Source: an uncultured Sphingomonadaceae bacterium
GTDB lineage: Bacteria > Pseudomonadota > Alphaproteobacteria > Sphingomonadales > Sphingomonadaceae
Direction of reading: 5' to 3'
Length of the DNA stretch: 64,000 nucleotides
Assembly: GCA_947504025.1 (NCBI GenBank)
Contig: CANNFX010000001.1
Span: forward strand, 372,001 to 436,000
Below, one piece after another: positions 14,173 to 25,136 of this stretch; within the stretch, counting starts at the first letter, position 1; every line of letters begins with the position of its first letter. The position numbers and the translations under genes were made by a program. The notes under the pieces are model-generated. The model saw only the letters and a program-made list of their open reading frames with translations, ran no database searches and was not told where the DNA came from.

Positions 14173-16691
14173 ACAAACCGCTGACATGGACCGATGCATG
14201 GCGGATCGCTCGCCGCGATCTCAACGGGCGTTTCAAGGGCCTGCGCCTACTACTCGTTTGCCTGTTTCTAGGAGTCGGAGCCCTTGCAGCCATAGGCACA
14301 CTCACTAGCGCCATAGAGAATGAGTTGGACGGCCGCGGCCGCGCTATCCTCGGCGGCGACCTGGAGGTTGAGATATGGCAGCGCGCATTGAACGATGACG
14401 AACTGGGTGCGCTCACAGAATATGGCGATGTTTCCGGCGGCACGCGGATGCAAGCGATGGCCAGCGCCGGAGAGAATGCAGCTCCGATCGAATTAAAGGC
14501 CGTGGACGACGCCTATCCACTCGTTGGCGAACTTACCTTAACCGATGGCCGCAGTGTCGGGGCTCCGCCTGCTGGCCAGGCTTGGCTGGCGCAAGGCGCA
14601 GCTGACAGGCTCGGCGTGACAATTGGCGATAGCTTTCGCCTGGGCACAATTTCCCTGAATGTCGGCGGCATCATCGCAGATGAACCGGACCGGCTCGGCG
14701 AGGGTTTTGCCCTAGGCCCCACGATCATGGTGGCAGAAGCGATTCCGCTTTCCGCTGGCCTGCTCGCCCCTGGATCTATGTATCAAAGCAAATACCGCGT
14801 TGCGTTGGACGGAACAGGCGATCCTGGAAATGTCGGTGAACAGCTGTCCGAAGCCTTCCCGGCTGCAGGTTTCGAGATAAAGACTCGCGATAATGCCGCT
14901 CCGGGCGCCGAACGCTTTGTATCTCGCATGGGCGAATTCCTGACGCTGGTTGGCCTCGCTGCGCTGGTAATTGCAGGCATTGGTATCGGTGGCGGTGTAT
15001 CATCTTATCTAGAGGCGCGGCGCGGCAGCATAGCGACTCTCAAGATCGTTGGCGCGACTAGCCGTGACATTATGCGAATATACGGCCTGCAACTGGGCGC
15101 AGCAGCGCTGATCGGCAGCATGGCGGGCTTGATAGCCGGTGTCGCCGTCACACCCGTGTTGGGCTTCGCTCTCGGGGCGTTGCTGCCTGTGCAAACCGGT
15201 ATCGTAATCGACCCGGCCGCGTTACTTTCGGCCCTCGCCTATGGCCTATTGGTCGCTCTGGTCTTTGCTGCACCGCCATTGCTTCGTGCACGGCGTTTCC
15301 CGCCAATGGCACTGATGCGAGCGAAGGTGAGCCCATTGCGGCAAGCTTGGCGCGACAGTGCCCTGCCCGTTGGCCTCGGCCTCGGAGGCATCGTGGCGCT
15401 GGTTTTGTTTTCAGCCCGCCGCCCCGAACTTAGTGCGGGTTTTCTAGTAGGAGCTGCTGCAGTACTCGGCATTCTTGCGTTTCTTGGTTGGGCGATCCGC
15501 AAGCTTGCCGCCCGCTTACCTCGCCCTAAAAGCCCACTCTTACGCACCGCGCTCGCCAATATACATCGCCCGGGATCGTCAACTGCAGCGCTGGTTACCG
15601 CACTAGGCTTCGGTCTGTCAGCATTCGTTTTGCTAGCAGCAATCCAGTCGAGCCTGGATGCCAATATCGAGCGTAACATTCCGGAACGCGCGCCCGACTA
15701 TTTCGTACTCGATATTCCGCGTGATCGGGCTGATGATTTCACAGCCATGGTAACAGCCGAACAGCCGGAGGCTACCATCCGCACGGTCCCTGCCCTGCGT
15801 GGCGCGATCCTCGGCTACGGACCGGAAGGCAGCATGGTCCGCGTTTCCGAGCTTGAGGAAATACCTGACGGCGCATGGCCCCTACGCGGCGAGCGCGGGC
15901 TGACCTATTCACCCAAAGTTCCTGAGGGCAACACTGTTACCGAAGGCGACTGGTGGGCCACTAGCTACGACGGTGAACCGCTCGTTTCGATCGATGCAGA
16001 TCTCGCTGCGGCAATCAATCTGAAGATCGGTGATATGATTACTATCGGCGTGCTGGGCGTAGAGCGCACAGCACGGATCGCCAATTTCCGCCGGATCGAC
16101 TGGGATTCGATGGGCTTCAACTATGTGCTCGTTTTCAGCCCCAATGCGCTGACAGATGCCCCGCATAATCTCGCCGCCACTATCGATCTGCCCGAAGGTG
16201 CATCAACCGGCCCTCTGCTGCGCCAACTGGTCAATAATTTTCCATCAAGTTCAGTTATCGAGATCGGCCAGGTCGTCCGCGATGCTCGTGCGATCCTAGA
16301 GCAGGTGGGCACCGCAATCCTTGCAGCGGCCTCCGTGGCGGTGCTGGCCGGCCTAGCAGTGCTGCTGGGCGCGATTGCGGCTGCACGGGCTAGTAGGACA
16401 TATGACACGGTCGTCCTGCGGGTCCTGGGCGCCAGTAGGCGTCAGGTATTGCTGGTACAGCTCGCAGAATATGTCTTGCTGTCGCTAGTACTGGCGGTTG
16501 TCGCACTGGCGCTGGGGACCGGCCTGGCGTGGCTGGTCGTGGTGCAGCTCTTCGAATTCGACTGGTTGCCTGATTGGACACAGGTGCTCGGCATCTTGGG
16601 CGCAGGTCTGGCGCTGGTGGTAGGCTTTGCACTGGCCGGCTCGCTACCGCTGCTGCGGGCGAAACCAGCCAGTGCGCTTAGAGCGCTGTAG
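14169..16691 (+). CDS. FtsX-like ABC transporter permease (YbbP-like)
   Basis: 840 residues with about ten membrane segments: one near the N-terminus (LLLVCLFLGVGALAAIG), groups at about 260-430, and a final group at about 720-830. Two FtsX domains flank a large periplasmic part, the MacB/YbbP layout. The motif LEARRGSIATLKIVGATS (about residues 280-298) is the coupling region of the first FtsX domain; the second repeats it as SRTYDTVVLRVLGASRRQ. It starts at GTG and is coupled to the ATPase by a four-base overlap. Confidence 0.9.
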   Translation: MNKPLTWTDAWRIARRDLNGRFKGLRLLLVCLFLGVGALAAIGTLTSAIENELDGRGRAILGGDLEVEIWQRALNDDELGALTEYGDVSGGTRMQAMASAGENAAPIELKAVDDAYPLVGELTLTDGRSVGAPPAGQAWLAQGAADRLGVTIGDSFRLGTISLNVGGIIADEPDRLGEGFALGPTIMVAEAIPLSAGLLAPGSMYQSKYRVALDGTGDPGNVGEQLSEAFPAAGFEIKTRDNAAPGAERFVSRMGEFLTLVGLAALVIAGIGIGGGVSSYLEARRGSIATLKIVGATSRDIMRIYGLQLGAAALIGSMAGLIAGVAVTPVLGFALGALLPVQTGIVIDPAALLSALAYGLLVALVFAAPPLLRARRFPPMALMRAKVSPLRQAWRDSALPVGLGLGGIVALVLFSARRPELSAGFLVGAAAVLGILAFLGWAIRKLAARLPRPKSPLLRTALANIHRPGSSTAALVTALGFGLSAFVLLAAIQSSLDANIERNIPERAPDYFVLDIPRDRADDFTAMVTAEQPEATIRTVPALRGAILGYGPEGSMVRVSELEEIPDGAWPLRGERGLTYSPKVPEGNTVTEGDWWATSYDGEPLVSIDADLAAAINLKIGDMITIGVLGVERTARIANFRRIDWDSMGFNYVLVFSPNALTDAPHNLAATIDLPEGASTGPLLRQLVNNFPSSSVIEIGQVVRDARAILEQVGTAILAAASVAVLAGLAVLLGAIAAARASRTYDTVVLRVLGASRRQVLLVQLAEYVLLSLVLAVVALALGTGLAWLVVVQLFEFDWLPDWTQVLGILGAGLALVVGFALAGSLPLLRAKPASALRAL

Positions 16692-16692
16692 G

Positions 16693-17181
16693 TTACTCGA
16701 ATACTGAAGAGCTGGTCGGGTCCTTAGGGTCCGGACCGTATTTGTTTGATCCCTGATCTCCGGGAAGTGCCATTACGATCGCCCAGCCAATAAGCAATAA
16801 AAGTGGTAATAACGGGAAGAGCATACCGGACACAAAATATAGAACCAACCAGCTGGCAAAAACCCACCCGCTCCAGCCCCGGTCATGACATCGGCGTACG
16901 TTAACAGCCAAACCAGGTACGAGTGTCGCGAGCCCAAAAATTCCCAAAGTCACAAGACCGATAATGGCAGTCATTCCAAAACTATCCAGCACACCATTTG
17001 AAGCAGCGTCAGGTCCGATTTCCAAACCGGCTCCAAAATTCGCAAATACCGAGCCAAAGACTATTGCGTAACAGATGATGGTGACCGCAACGTAGAACAG
17101 CGTCCACATCCAATATTCCTTACGGCGCGACCGTCCGGTGAATTCGGCGTACCGCTTCAGCGGCAAGAACATCCATTCCAT
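16693..17181 (-). CDS. DUF805 membrane protein
   Basis: 162 residues starting MEWMFLPLKRYAEFTGRSRR, with GGAGG before the ATG at 17181. The tract GRSRRKEYWMWTLFY is the DUF805 signature, followed by four hydrophobic segments and the conserved RRCHDRGWSGW. These are small inner-membrane proteins of unknown function (YhaH/YhaI type). It ends one base from the convergent ABC permease stop, with no terminator in between. Confidence 0.88.
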   Translation of the reverse strand: MEWMFLPLKRYAEFTGRSRRKEYWMWTLFYVAVTIICYAIVFGSVFANFGAGLEIGPDAASNGVLDSFGMTAIIGLVTLGIFGLATLVPGLAVNVRRCHDRGWSGWVFASWLVLYFVSGMLFPLLPLLLLIGWAIVMALPGDQGSNKYGPDPKDPTSSSVFE

Positions 17182-17251
17182 TATTGGCCTCCAGTTTAAG
17201 AGATGCAGAAGCCACCACACCTTTGCCGCTGCTGCAATAGCTAGGCACAAA

Positions 17252-17276
17252 AAAGGGGGCCCGCAAAGGCCCCCTT
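17252..17276 (-). terminator. Intrinsic terminator of the TonB-dependent receptor gene
   Basis: On the minus strand AAAGGGGGCC pairs with GGCCCCCTTT over a 6-base loop, followed by a T-run. It lies 23 bases after the receptor stop. The stem is symmetrical and A-rich on the other side, so it could act in both directions. Confidence 0.8.
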
Positions 17277-17298
17277 TCGTTTGTCTAGTTCGCTCGAA

Positions 17299-19992
17299 TT
17301 AGAACGAGAACTTGGCAGTCACACCGTATGTACGCGGTGTATTACCATATCCAGAGATTGTCTGTGACTGGGCAACGCCCGGGAAGATCGTCGTCAGATA
17401 CTGGTTGTCGAGCAGGTTACGAACATAGGCCGTTACTTCCAGTCCCATGTCCATCGCCAGTGTCAACGAAGCATTCACTTCGTTCACTTCACGGCTGTAT
17501 TCACCAGCAACAGCACGTGCCGGAGCAAATGGATCAGGCAATGTGCGATCGATGAAATCAGGCAGACCGTCGAGGATCTGCGTGTCGCTTTCATGGTAGT
17601 AATCAATCCGGCCGATCAGTGCATTACCGCTATTGCCCAGCTCCTGCGTGTAAGTGGCAGAAGTTGCGATGGTCCATTCAGGGATACCAGCCGGACGTAC
17701 GCCGCTCAGATCGCCAACCGCCGAACCAACGAAGGAGTCGTATTCGGAGTCGAGGTAGGTCGCTGCAAAGGTGAAGACCAGATTGTCGACAGGAGTGATC
17801 ATCGTGTCGAGCTCGAAGCCACGGGTCGACTGCTCACCAGCGTTAGCCAGTGCGAAGCCGGTGCCCGTGAACGCGAAGCTTTGGAAGCCTTCTATCGTCT
17901 GATCGAAGACAGCGAGGTTGACCGACAGGCCGGGGAAGCTGGCTTTCATACCCAGCTCGATGACCTTGGCATCTTCCGGACCCGCAGTGCGCGAGCCAGT
18001 CGAAAGGTTCGGTACAATCAGGCCTGCATCACGGATCGGCGATGATGGAGCCAGAATGACACTACCCGATGGCGCACCGTTACTAAGCAAGGCAGGCGTA
18101 AAGTCAGCTGCCGAAGGGCGCGAATCCCGCGATAGGTTTACCGACGATGCCTTAAAGCCAGTTGCATAAGTGATGTAGGCGTTGACCTGATCGGTCAGCT
18201 CTGCCGAGGCACGAATGGTGTAGCTAAAGTCGTCATCGCGCGTTTTGCCCGGCTCAACAGCGTTCGGGACACCCAAGAATGGTGGCTGGAACTGTAGGGC
18301 TGTCAGAGCCAGCAGCGGATTGACGTCAGTATCGGTAGCGGCTCCCGCAATTGCATTGAAGATCGGTGCGGTCGCTGGAGCTGCCGCGAATGCAGCGATT
18401 GCCGCCGGATCACTGGCATCGGCCCCCAAAAATGGCACCAATTGTCCAACAATGAACGCATCAACCACACTAACGTTCGACAATTCGTCAAACGACTGCT
18501 GCGCAAGCGTGAAGTCCTTTTTGTCCTTCGTGTAGTTGAAGCCGCCCGTAAGTGTGACTGTATCAGTCACCTCGAGATCGACCGTTCCGAAAATGGAATA
18601 GGACGTGTTGTCGAGAGTGAACTGCTCAGCAGTCAACGGACCAGCTGAGAAGATCGCATTATTTGGAATACCGAGCGCTGCTTCGACACCAGCTAATGTG
18701 CCAAACGCTGGAGCGCGGCCACCTGCGATAGCGGCAGGCACGTCAGCCAGCAGATCGAAGAATGGGCGTGCGGCTGTACCTGTGTCCAGCGTCGAGGTCT
18801 GATCAACGGCTTCGTCGAAGTAGAATGCGCCGAGCAGGAAGTTGAGCGGACCGTCGAAATCCGAAGTCAGACGGAATTCCTGCGTGAAAGTATCGACCTT
18901 CTGGTCGCGGAATTCGTTCACGATGTCCGCACCGGTAAAGTCGACATCCTGATTACTGACGTTGCTAAGTTCACGGTAAGCCGTAATCGAAGTAAGTGTG
19001 ATCGGGCCAAATTCGTAATCAGCCTGCAGCGAACCGCCGTAGCTCTCAATTTCGTTTTCAGGAAGAAGGTTGAGACTGGTCGTATAATCGAAAATGTTCT
19101 CGTTACCGATTGCGTTAGCACCGCCAACGGCTTGAACGATTGGCGCCGTCGGGCCGAAGCGGACGTTGCCGACATAGCAGCACAGCTCGTCAATCTTCGA
19201 ATAGTCACCAATTGCGCGAAGACGGAATGCGCCGCCATTGTCGAACAACAACTGGCCGCGAACAGCATAACGATCACGGTCATTAATCTTGGTGTCGAGG
19301 TTTGCGACCGTCGCATAACCGTCACGCGAGTTGTAACTGCCATCGACAGAGAATGCGACGCTATCGGTCAGTGGGCCGGTAATGTCGCCCTTCAGAACCA
19401 TCGTGTCGAAGTTGCCGTATGTCGCAGAAACCGAACCGCCGAATTCGAACTGAGGTTCACGCGTTACAACAGAGATAACACCAGCCGAAGCGTTCTTGCC
19501 GAACAGCGTCGATTGCGGGCCGTTCAGAACTTCGATGCGGGACACATTCGCGAGATCGGCGATTTGGCCGGCGGAGCGTGAACGAAATACGTTATCAATA
19601 AAAACGCCAACCGATGGCTCAATGCCGAAGTTGTTGGCGCCGTTACCGAAGCCGCGAATGATGAAGGTAGTGCTTGCTGCGTTCTGCAACTGGCTAACGC
19701 GGAGCGAAGGAGCCACGGTCTGCAGGTCAACAAGGTCACGGATTTGCGCCCGGTCGAGCGTTTCAGCTGTAGTCACGCTAACGGCGACTGGCGTATCCTG
19801 CAGCGTCTTGGCCCGCTTCGTGGCCGTAACCACAATTTCGTTACCGGTGTTGGAGACTTCCGGATCTTCGAAGGTCGCTTCTTCAGCTGCATCAGTTCCT
19901 GCATCTTGTGCGAAGGCTGGTTGGCTGAGCGCGATGGCTGCGGCACCGCCGAGCAGAATCGTGCGGGCGCTAATAGGGGCGTTAATACGCAT
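17299..19992 (-). CDS. TonB-dependent outer-membrane receptor
   Basis: 897 residues. Signal peptide (MRINAPISARTILLGGAAAI, cleavage after AFA), a TonB-box-like segment NEIVVTATKRAKTLQDTPVA (about residues 51-70), the plug domain with RGFGNGANNFG and IEVLNGPQSTLFGKNASAG (about residues 150-168), then a 22-strand-type barrel ending YGVTAKFSF, a terminal Phe. This is the FecA-like architecture common in sphingomonads. Substrate cannot be inferred. Start 19992 is preferred over an ATG 33 bases upstream because it begins the signal peptide and has AGAGAGGAA upstream. Stand-alone gene. Confidence 0.92.
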   Translation of the reverse strand: MRINAPISARTILLGGAAAIALSQPAFAQDAGTDAAEEATFEDPEVSNTGNEIVVTATKRAKTLQDTPVAVSVTTAETLDRAQIRDLVDLQTVAPSLRVSQLQNAASTTFIIRGFGNGANNFGIEPSVGVFIDNVFRSRSAGQIADLANVSRIEVLNGPQSTLFGKNASAGVISVVTREPQFEFGGSVSATYGNFDTMVLKGDITGPLTDSVAFSVDGSYNSRDGYATVANLDTKINDRDRYAVRGQLLFDNGGAFRLRAIGDYSKIDELCCYVGNVRFGPTAPIVQAVGGANAIGNENIFDYTTSLNLLPENEIESYGGSLQADYEFGPITLTSITAYRELSNVSNQDVDFTGADIVNEFRDQKVDTFTQEFRLTSDFDGPLNFLLGAFYFDEAVDQTSTLDTGTAARPFFDLLADVPAAIAGGRAPAFGTLAGVEAALGIPNNAIFSAGPLTAEQFTLDNTSYSIFGTVDLEVTDTVTLTGGFNYTKDKKDFTLAQQSFDELSNVSVVDAFIVGQLVPFLGADASDPAAIAAFAAAPATAPIFNAIAGAATDTDVNPLLALTALQFQPPFLGVPNAVEPGKTRDDDFSYTIRASAELTDQVNAYITYATGFKASSVNLSRDSRPSAADFTPALLSNGAPSGSVILAPSSPIRDAGLIVPNLSTGSRTAGPEDAKVIELGMKASFPGLSVNLAVFDQTIEGFQSFAFTGTGFALANAGEQSTRGFELDTMITPVDNLVFTFAATYLDSEYDSFVGSAVGDLSGVRPAGIPEWTIATSATYTQELGNSGNALIGRIDYYHESDTQILDGLPDFIDRTLPDPFAPARAVAGEYSREVNEVNASLTLAMDMGLEVTAYVRNLLDNQYLTTIFPGVAQSQTISGYGNTPRTYGVTAKFSF

Positions 19993-20191
19993 TCGGATAG
20001 TTCCTCTCTCAAAAGGTTGCCGCATGGTTTCATGCTGAGCAATAGTGCGTAATTACCTAGATGCCTCGCCTATGCGGCACAATCGCATCTGCCCGTACAA
20101 TGCTCGAACTTGCCCGACTGTTGCGAACTTGCCACATGTGTAAAGCGCGGAAATCCGTGATATATCGCCAAAAACGTAAGGGAAATTGAGC

Positions 20192-20572
20192 ATGGCAAAA
20201 ATTACAGGATTGGGCGGTGTTTTTTATGTTGTCAGCAATCCAGAGACGACACGTGCTTGGTATCGCGACGTTCTTGGTGTGGATGGCGACTACGGCCCGC
20301 AACTCAACTGGTCAGAAGAAACGGGCGAAAAGCCCTATTCGCTAATCAGCCATTTCAGCGATGATAGCTATATTAAACCCGGCAAGGGGGGCTTCCTGAT
20401 CAATCTTCGTGTTGACGATCTGGACAGCTTTGTCGCGCAGCTAAAAACCAAAGGCGTCGAAGTACTCGACAGTGTGGATGAAGGTTACGGCAAGTTCGCT
20501 TGGCTGCTCGATCCCGACGGCGTAAAGATCGAGCTATGGGAGCAGGTAGAAGGCCCAGAGGAAGCCAGTTGA
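20192..20572 (+). CDS. VOC-superfamily (glyoxalase/bleomycin resistance) protein
   Basis: 126 residues with one betaalphabetabetabeta module repeated: MAKITGLGGVFYVVSNPETT at the start, AWYRDVLGV, and the C-terminal half LRVDDLDSFVAQLKTKGVEV and WLLDPDGVKIELWE. The terminal Glu in KIELWE is the usual metal ligand position. Members bind metal and act on diverse small substrates; the substrate is unknown. ATG 20192 is preferred to the TTG at 20186 because AAGGGA sits at a better distance. It is divergent from the receptor gene. Confidence 0.8.
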   Translation: MAKITGLGGVFYVVSNPETTRAWYRDVLGVDGDYGPQLNWSEETGEKPYSLISHFSDDSYIKPGKGGFLINLRVDDLDSFVAQLKTKGVEVLDSVDEGYGKFAWLLDPDGVKIELWEQVEGPEEAS

Positions 20573-20654
20573 CCAAATATACCTATACCAAACGGGGATA
20601 GAGCTCGCTGCAGCGCAGCATTCACCTTGCCGTTGGCGCACTCTTGATATAGGG

Positions 20655-20692
20655 GGCGCGCAGTCCGCGTGAACCTCCGGTGTTTGCGCGCC
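20655..20692 (+). promoter_or_regulatory. Hairpin in the typA leader
   Basis: GGCGCGCA (20655-20662) pairs with TGCGCGCC (20685-20692) around a 22-base loop, 28 bases before the typA ATG. A structured 5' leader could influence expression of this translation GTPase. Nothing more than a predicted stem supports it. Confidence 0.3.
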
Positions 20693-20720
20693 AATTCATA
20701 CATATCGAAAGCTTAAGCGA

Positions 20721-22565
<1,845 letters not shown>

Positions 22566-22572
22566 CAAAACG

Positions 22573-22608
22573 GCCCGCCCTTCAGAGATGAAGCGGCGGG
22601 CTTTTTTT
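22573..22608 (+). terminator. Intrinsic terminator of typA
   Basis: GCCCGCC (22573-22579) pairs with GGCGGGC (22595-22601), followed by seven T. Starts eight bases after the typA stop. Confidence 0.88.
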
Positions 22609-22745
22609 AGGTCGGGCTTGGCGGCGTTCAATGCGCATCGATAATCAGCATTGAATCATTCTTGGGATTTCGTGGATAAAGGCGATCGACACTCACTAAA
22701 TGTTCCGCTACGCTCGGGTCGAATCAAGAACGGAGCGGATATTCA

Positions 22746-24077
22746 GTGAGGCCTATCGCAATTGATCTATTTGCCGGAGTCGGAGGAATGAGCCTCGGCT
22801 TCGAACAGGCCGGGTTTGACATCGTCGCAGCGGTAGAAATCGACCCAGTGCATTGCGCAGCACATATGTTTAATTTCCCGCATTGCACAGTGATCCCACA
22901 CTCAGTTGTTGAGCTTTCCGGTCAAGACATCCGCACGAAGGCTAAGATCGGCACTAGGCGTGTTGACTGCGTAATAGGCGGCGCACCGTGCCAAGGCTTT
23001 TCTTTGATTGGACAGCGAGTGTTGGACGACCCTCGTAATGCACTGGCGAGAGATTTTCTCAGGATCGTTTCAGAGCTCAATGCAGAGACCTTTGTATTTG
23101 AGAACGTCAAGGGTCTCACACTTGGTAAGCATAGGAAGTTTCTAGAAGAATTTGTCAGCTGCGCAGAGGCTTTGGGCTACAAGATACGCTTACCATGGCA
23201 GGTCTTAAATGCAGGACGCTTTGGCACTCCACAGAATCGCCAGAGGCTAATCCTATTTGGTTCAAAATCATCTGCGAAGTTGGCTAACTATCCTGCCCCT
23301 TGGAACCGTTTGCCCGTTGATGAAGATGCACAGCTAGCTAAGTTGCCGCTTGGCCCCTCTGTAAAAGAAGCACTGTCAGACTTGCCGGACGCCAACTCGT
23401 TTGCCGATCTCAAGTCGGGCGATTCCGTGAAATTTCAAGATGCCGCAACGCCCAGTCGATATGCTCTCGAGATGCGCTGTCAGGATAATGATGCGTGGCA
23501 TTTCGGGTATGTTCGAAATTGGAATCCGAGCATTCTTACATCCAGCGCGCGAACAGCGCATTCAGAAATTTCAAAACGGCGCTTTCGAGAAACTGCACCT
23601 GGCCAGACGGAGCCGATTTCAAGGTTCTTTAAGTTAGCCCCTGATGGCCTGTCCAACACTTTACGGGCGGGTACTGACGGTTCTAGAGGTGCGTTTACAA
23701 GCCCAAGACCAATTCATTACAAATACCCGCGCTGCGTGACAGTAAGAGAAATGGCTCGTTTACACGGCTATCCTGACTGGTTCAGGTTCAACAAAACTAA
23801 GTGGCATGGCGCGCGCCAGATCGGCAATTCGGTTCCTCCGCCGCTTGCTAGAGCTGTCGGCGCGAGAGTTTTGTCTGCTTTAAAACTGACCGCCACTAGG
23901 CCATTCGAGATTGTCGACTTAGGTGATGCAAGCCTGTTGGCAATGACCGTATCAAGTGCGTCAAAGTTCTTTGACGTTACCGCTCCTTGCAGTCGCCGAG
24001 ACCGGAAGAGTGGTGCGACAAAGCGTTCACAGATCGAAACAGAGCGGGAGCGCCTTGCGATGAAAGAGGATGCCTAA
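22746..24077 (+). CDS. DNA (cytosine-5-)-methyltransferase of a type II R-M system
   Basis: 443 residues. Motif I is FAGVGGMS (from residue 9), motif IV GGAPCQGFS (catalytic Cys 82), motif VI ENVKG (119-123), motif VIII QNRQRLI and motif X IGNSVPPPLARAVG (near 362), in the usual C5 order. The target recognition region lies between VIII and X. It methylates cytosine in an unknown short site. A further 70 or so residues follow motif X, which is longer than many stand-alone M.C5 enzymes. It starts at GTG, and its end overlaps the next gene by eight bases. Base composition is noticeably more AT-rich than the flanking genes, suggesting transfer. Confidence 0.9.
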   Translation: MRPIAIDLFAGVGGMSLGFEQAGFDIVAAVEIDPVHCAAHMFNFPHCTVIPHSVVELSGQDIRTKAKIGTRRVDCVIGGAPCQGFSLIGQRVLDDPRNALARDFLRIVSELNAETFVFENVKGLTLGKHRKFLEEFVSCAEALGYKIRLPWQVLNAGRFGTPQNRQRLILFGSKSSAKLANYPAPWNRLPVDEDAQLAKLPLGPSVKEALSDLPDANSFADLKSGDSVKFQDAATPSRYALEMRCQDNDAWHFGYVRNWNPSILTSSARTAHSEISKRRFRETAPGQTEPISRFFKLAPDGLSNTLRAGTDGSRGAFTSPRPIHYKYPRCVTVREMARLHGYPDWFRFNKTKWHGARQIGNSVPPPLARAVGARVLSALKLTATRPFEIVDLGDASLLAMTVSSASKFFDVTAPCSRRDRKSGATKRSQIETERERLAMKEDA

Positions 24078-24867
24078 AACCAGTAAGTCTAATCGGTATC
24101 AAGCTTTAATCGAAGGCATTTTCTTTGATCATTATGCAAACGACGCCCAATCATTCGAGTTTGCTCGAACCGAGCTTGTATCGAAGTCGGAAGAACTCGG
24201 CATTGACCTCCCCAGCAACCTTGGTGACGTCGTTTACAGCGTGCGATACCGAACACCTTTGCCCAGTCGAATACTGAAGACCCAACCCGAGGGCCTTGAA
24301 TGGATAATCGAAGGTGCCGGTCGGGCACGCTATCGATTCCGGTTAGTCTCGGAAACACGTATCGCCCCAAGAGACGACTTGATCAGGATATCCATCCCCG
24401 ATGCTACACCCGAGGTAATAAGGGCGTATGCACTTGACGATGAACAGGCCCTCTTGGCTATCGTTCGATACAATCGGCTAATTGATACATTCTTAGGCCT
24501 CACAACCTACAGCCTGCAAAATCATCTTAGAACAACCGTCAAAGACGTAGGCCAAATCGAGATTGATGAACTCTATGTCGGCATCGACACAGAAGGATGC
24601 CACTACATCATCCCTGTGCAGGCCAAGGGTGGAAACGATCAGATTGGCATAGTCCAAACAAGTCAGGATATCGCATTCGTCGAGCAGAAATTCGACGGCC
24701 TAAAGTGTAGAGCGATCTCCGCACAATTTATGACCGATGGCGTCGTGGCTTTGTTCGAATTAGCGATCCAAGATGATCAGGTTCGTGTGGCTAAAGAGCG
24801 CCACTACAGGCTGGTTCCAGCGGATCAGATAAATTCAAAAGCAATTCGAAATTACACCCCTAGCTGA
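24070..24867 (+). CDS. Putative restriction endonuclease, PD-(D/E)xK type
   Basis: 265 residues, overlapping the methyltransferase gene by eight bases. The motif ending in VQAKGG (Gln184-x-Lys186) after an acidic strand (DELYVGID, Glu167/Asp173) fits the D-x(n)-(E/Q)xK active site of PD-(D/E)xK nucleases. The N-terminal part (about residues 1-110) is probably DNA-binding or recognition. I do not recognise a named enzyme. The coupling to the methyltransferase makes an endonuclease partner the best explanation; being a regulator or a solitary nuclease is less likely. The recognition sequence is unknown. Confidence 0.65.
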   Translation: MPKTSKSNRYQALIEGIFFDHYANDAQSFEFARTELVSKSEELGIDLPSNLGDVVYSVRYRTPLPSRILKTQPEGLEWIIEGAGRARYRFRLVSETRIAPRDDLIRISIPDATPEVIRAYALDDEQALLAIVRYNRLIDTFLGLTTYSLQNHLRTTVKDVGQIEIDELYVGIDTEGCHYIIPVQAKGGNDQIGIVQTSQDIAFVEQKFDGLKCRAISAQFMTDGVVALFELAIQDDQVRVAKERHYRLVPADQINSKAIRNYTPS

Positions 24868-25136
24868 TTGCCTCCAAAGCCAATTTTCCTACACCCGGCA
24901 ATTCTGGCAGACGCTGCGTATGCCCTGCCCCTGCTCCGAACTCGCATCTTGGCGACCCTGTTCCTGTGCTCGCTCGCTAGCCTGTGGGCAGGCATCCGGT
25001 ACACGGGCAGGCGTGAGGGCTTCCGGCTTTCCTTCGTATGGACCTGTCACATGTGTCACTTTGCTTCAGGTTTCACGTGTTGAAACTGAACGGGGCATCG
25101 GTGGCCACGGCTCTTGCGGCTTGCTAGGGGCCGCCC

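Noticed and set aside
24868..25136. Gap between the endonuclease gene and putP as a further accessory gene
   Set aside because: Open stretches exist but have no start with a ribosome binding site or recognisable motif; treated as intergenic.
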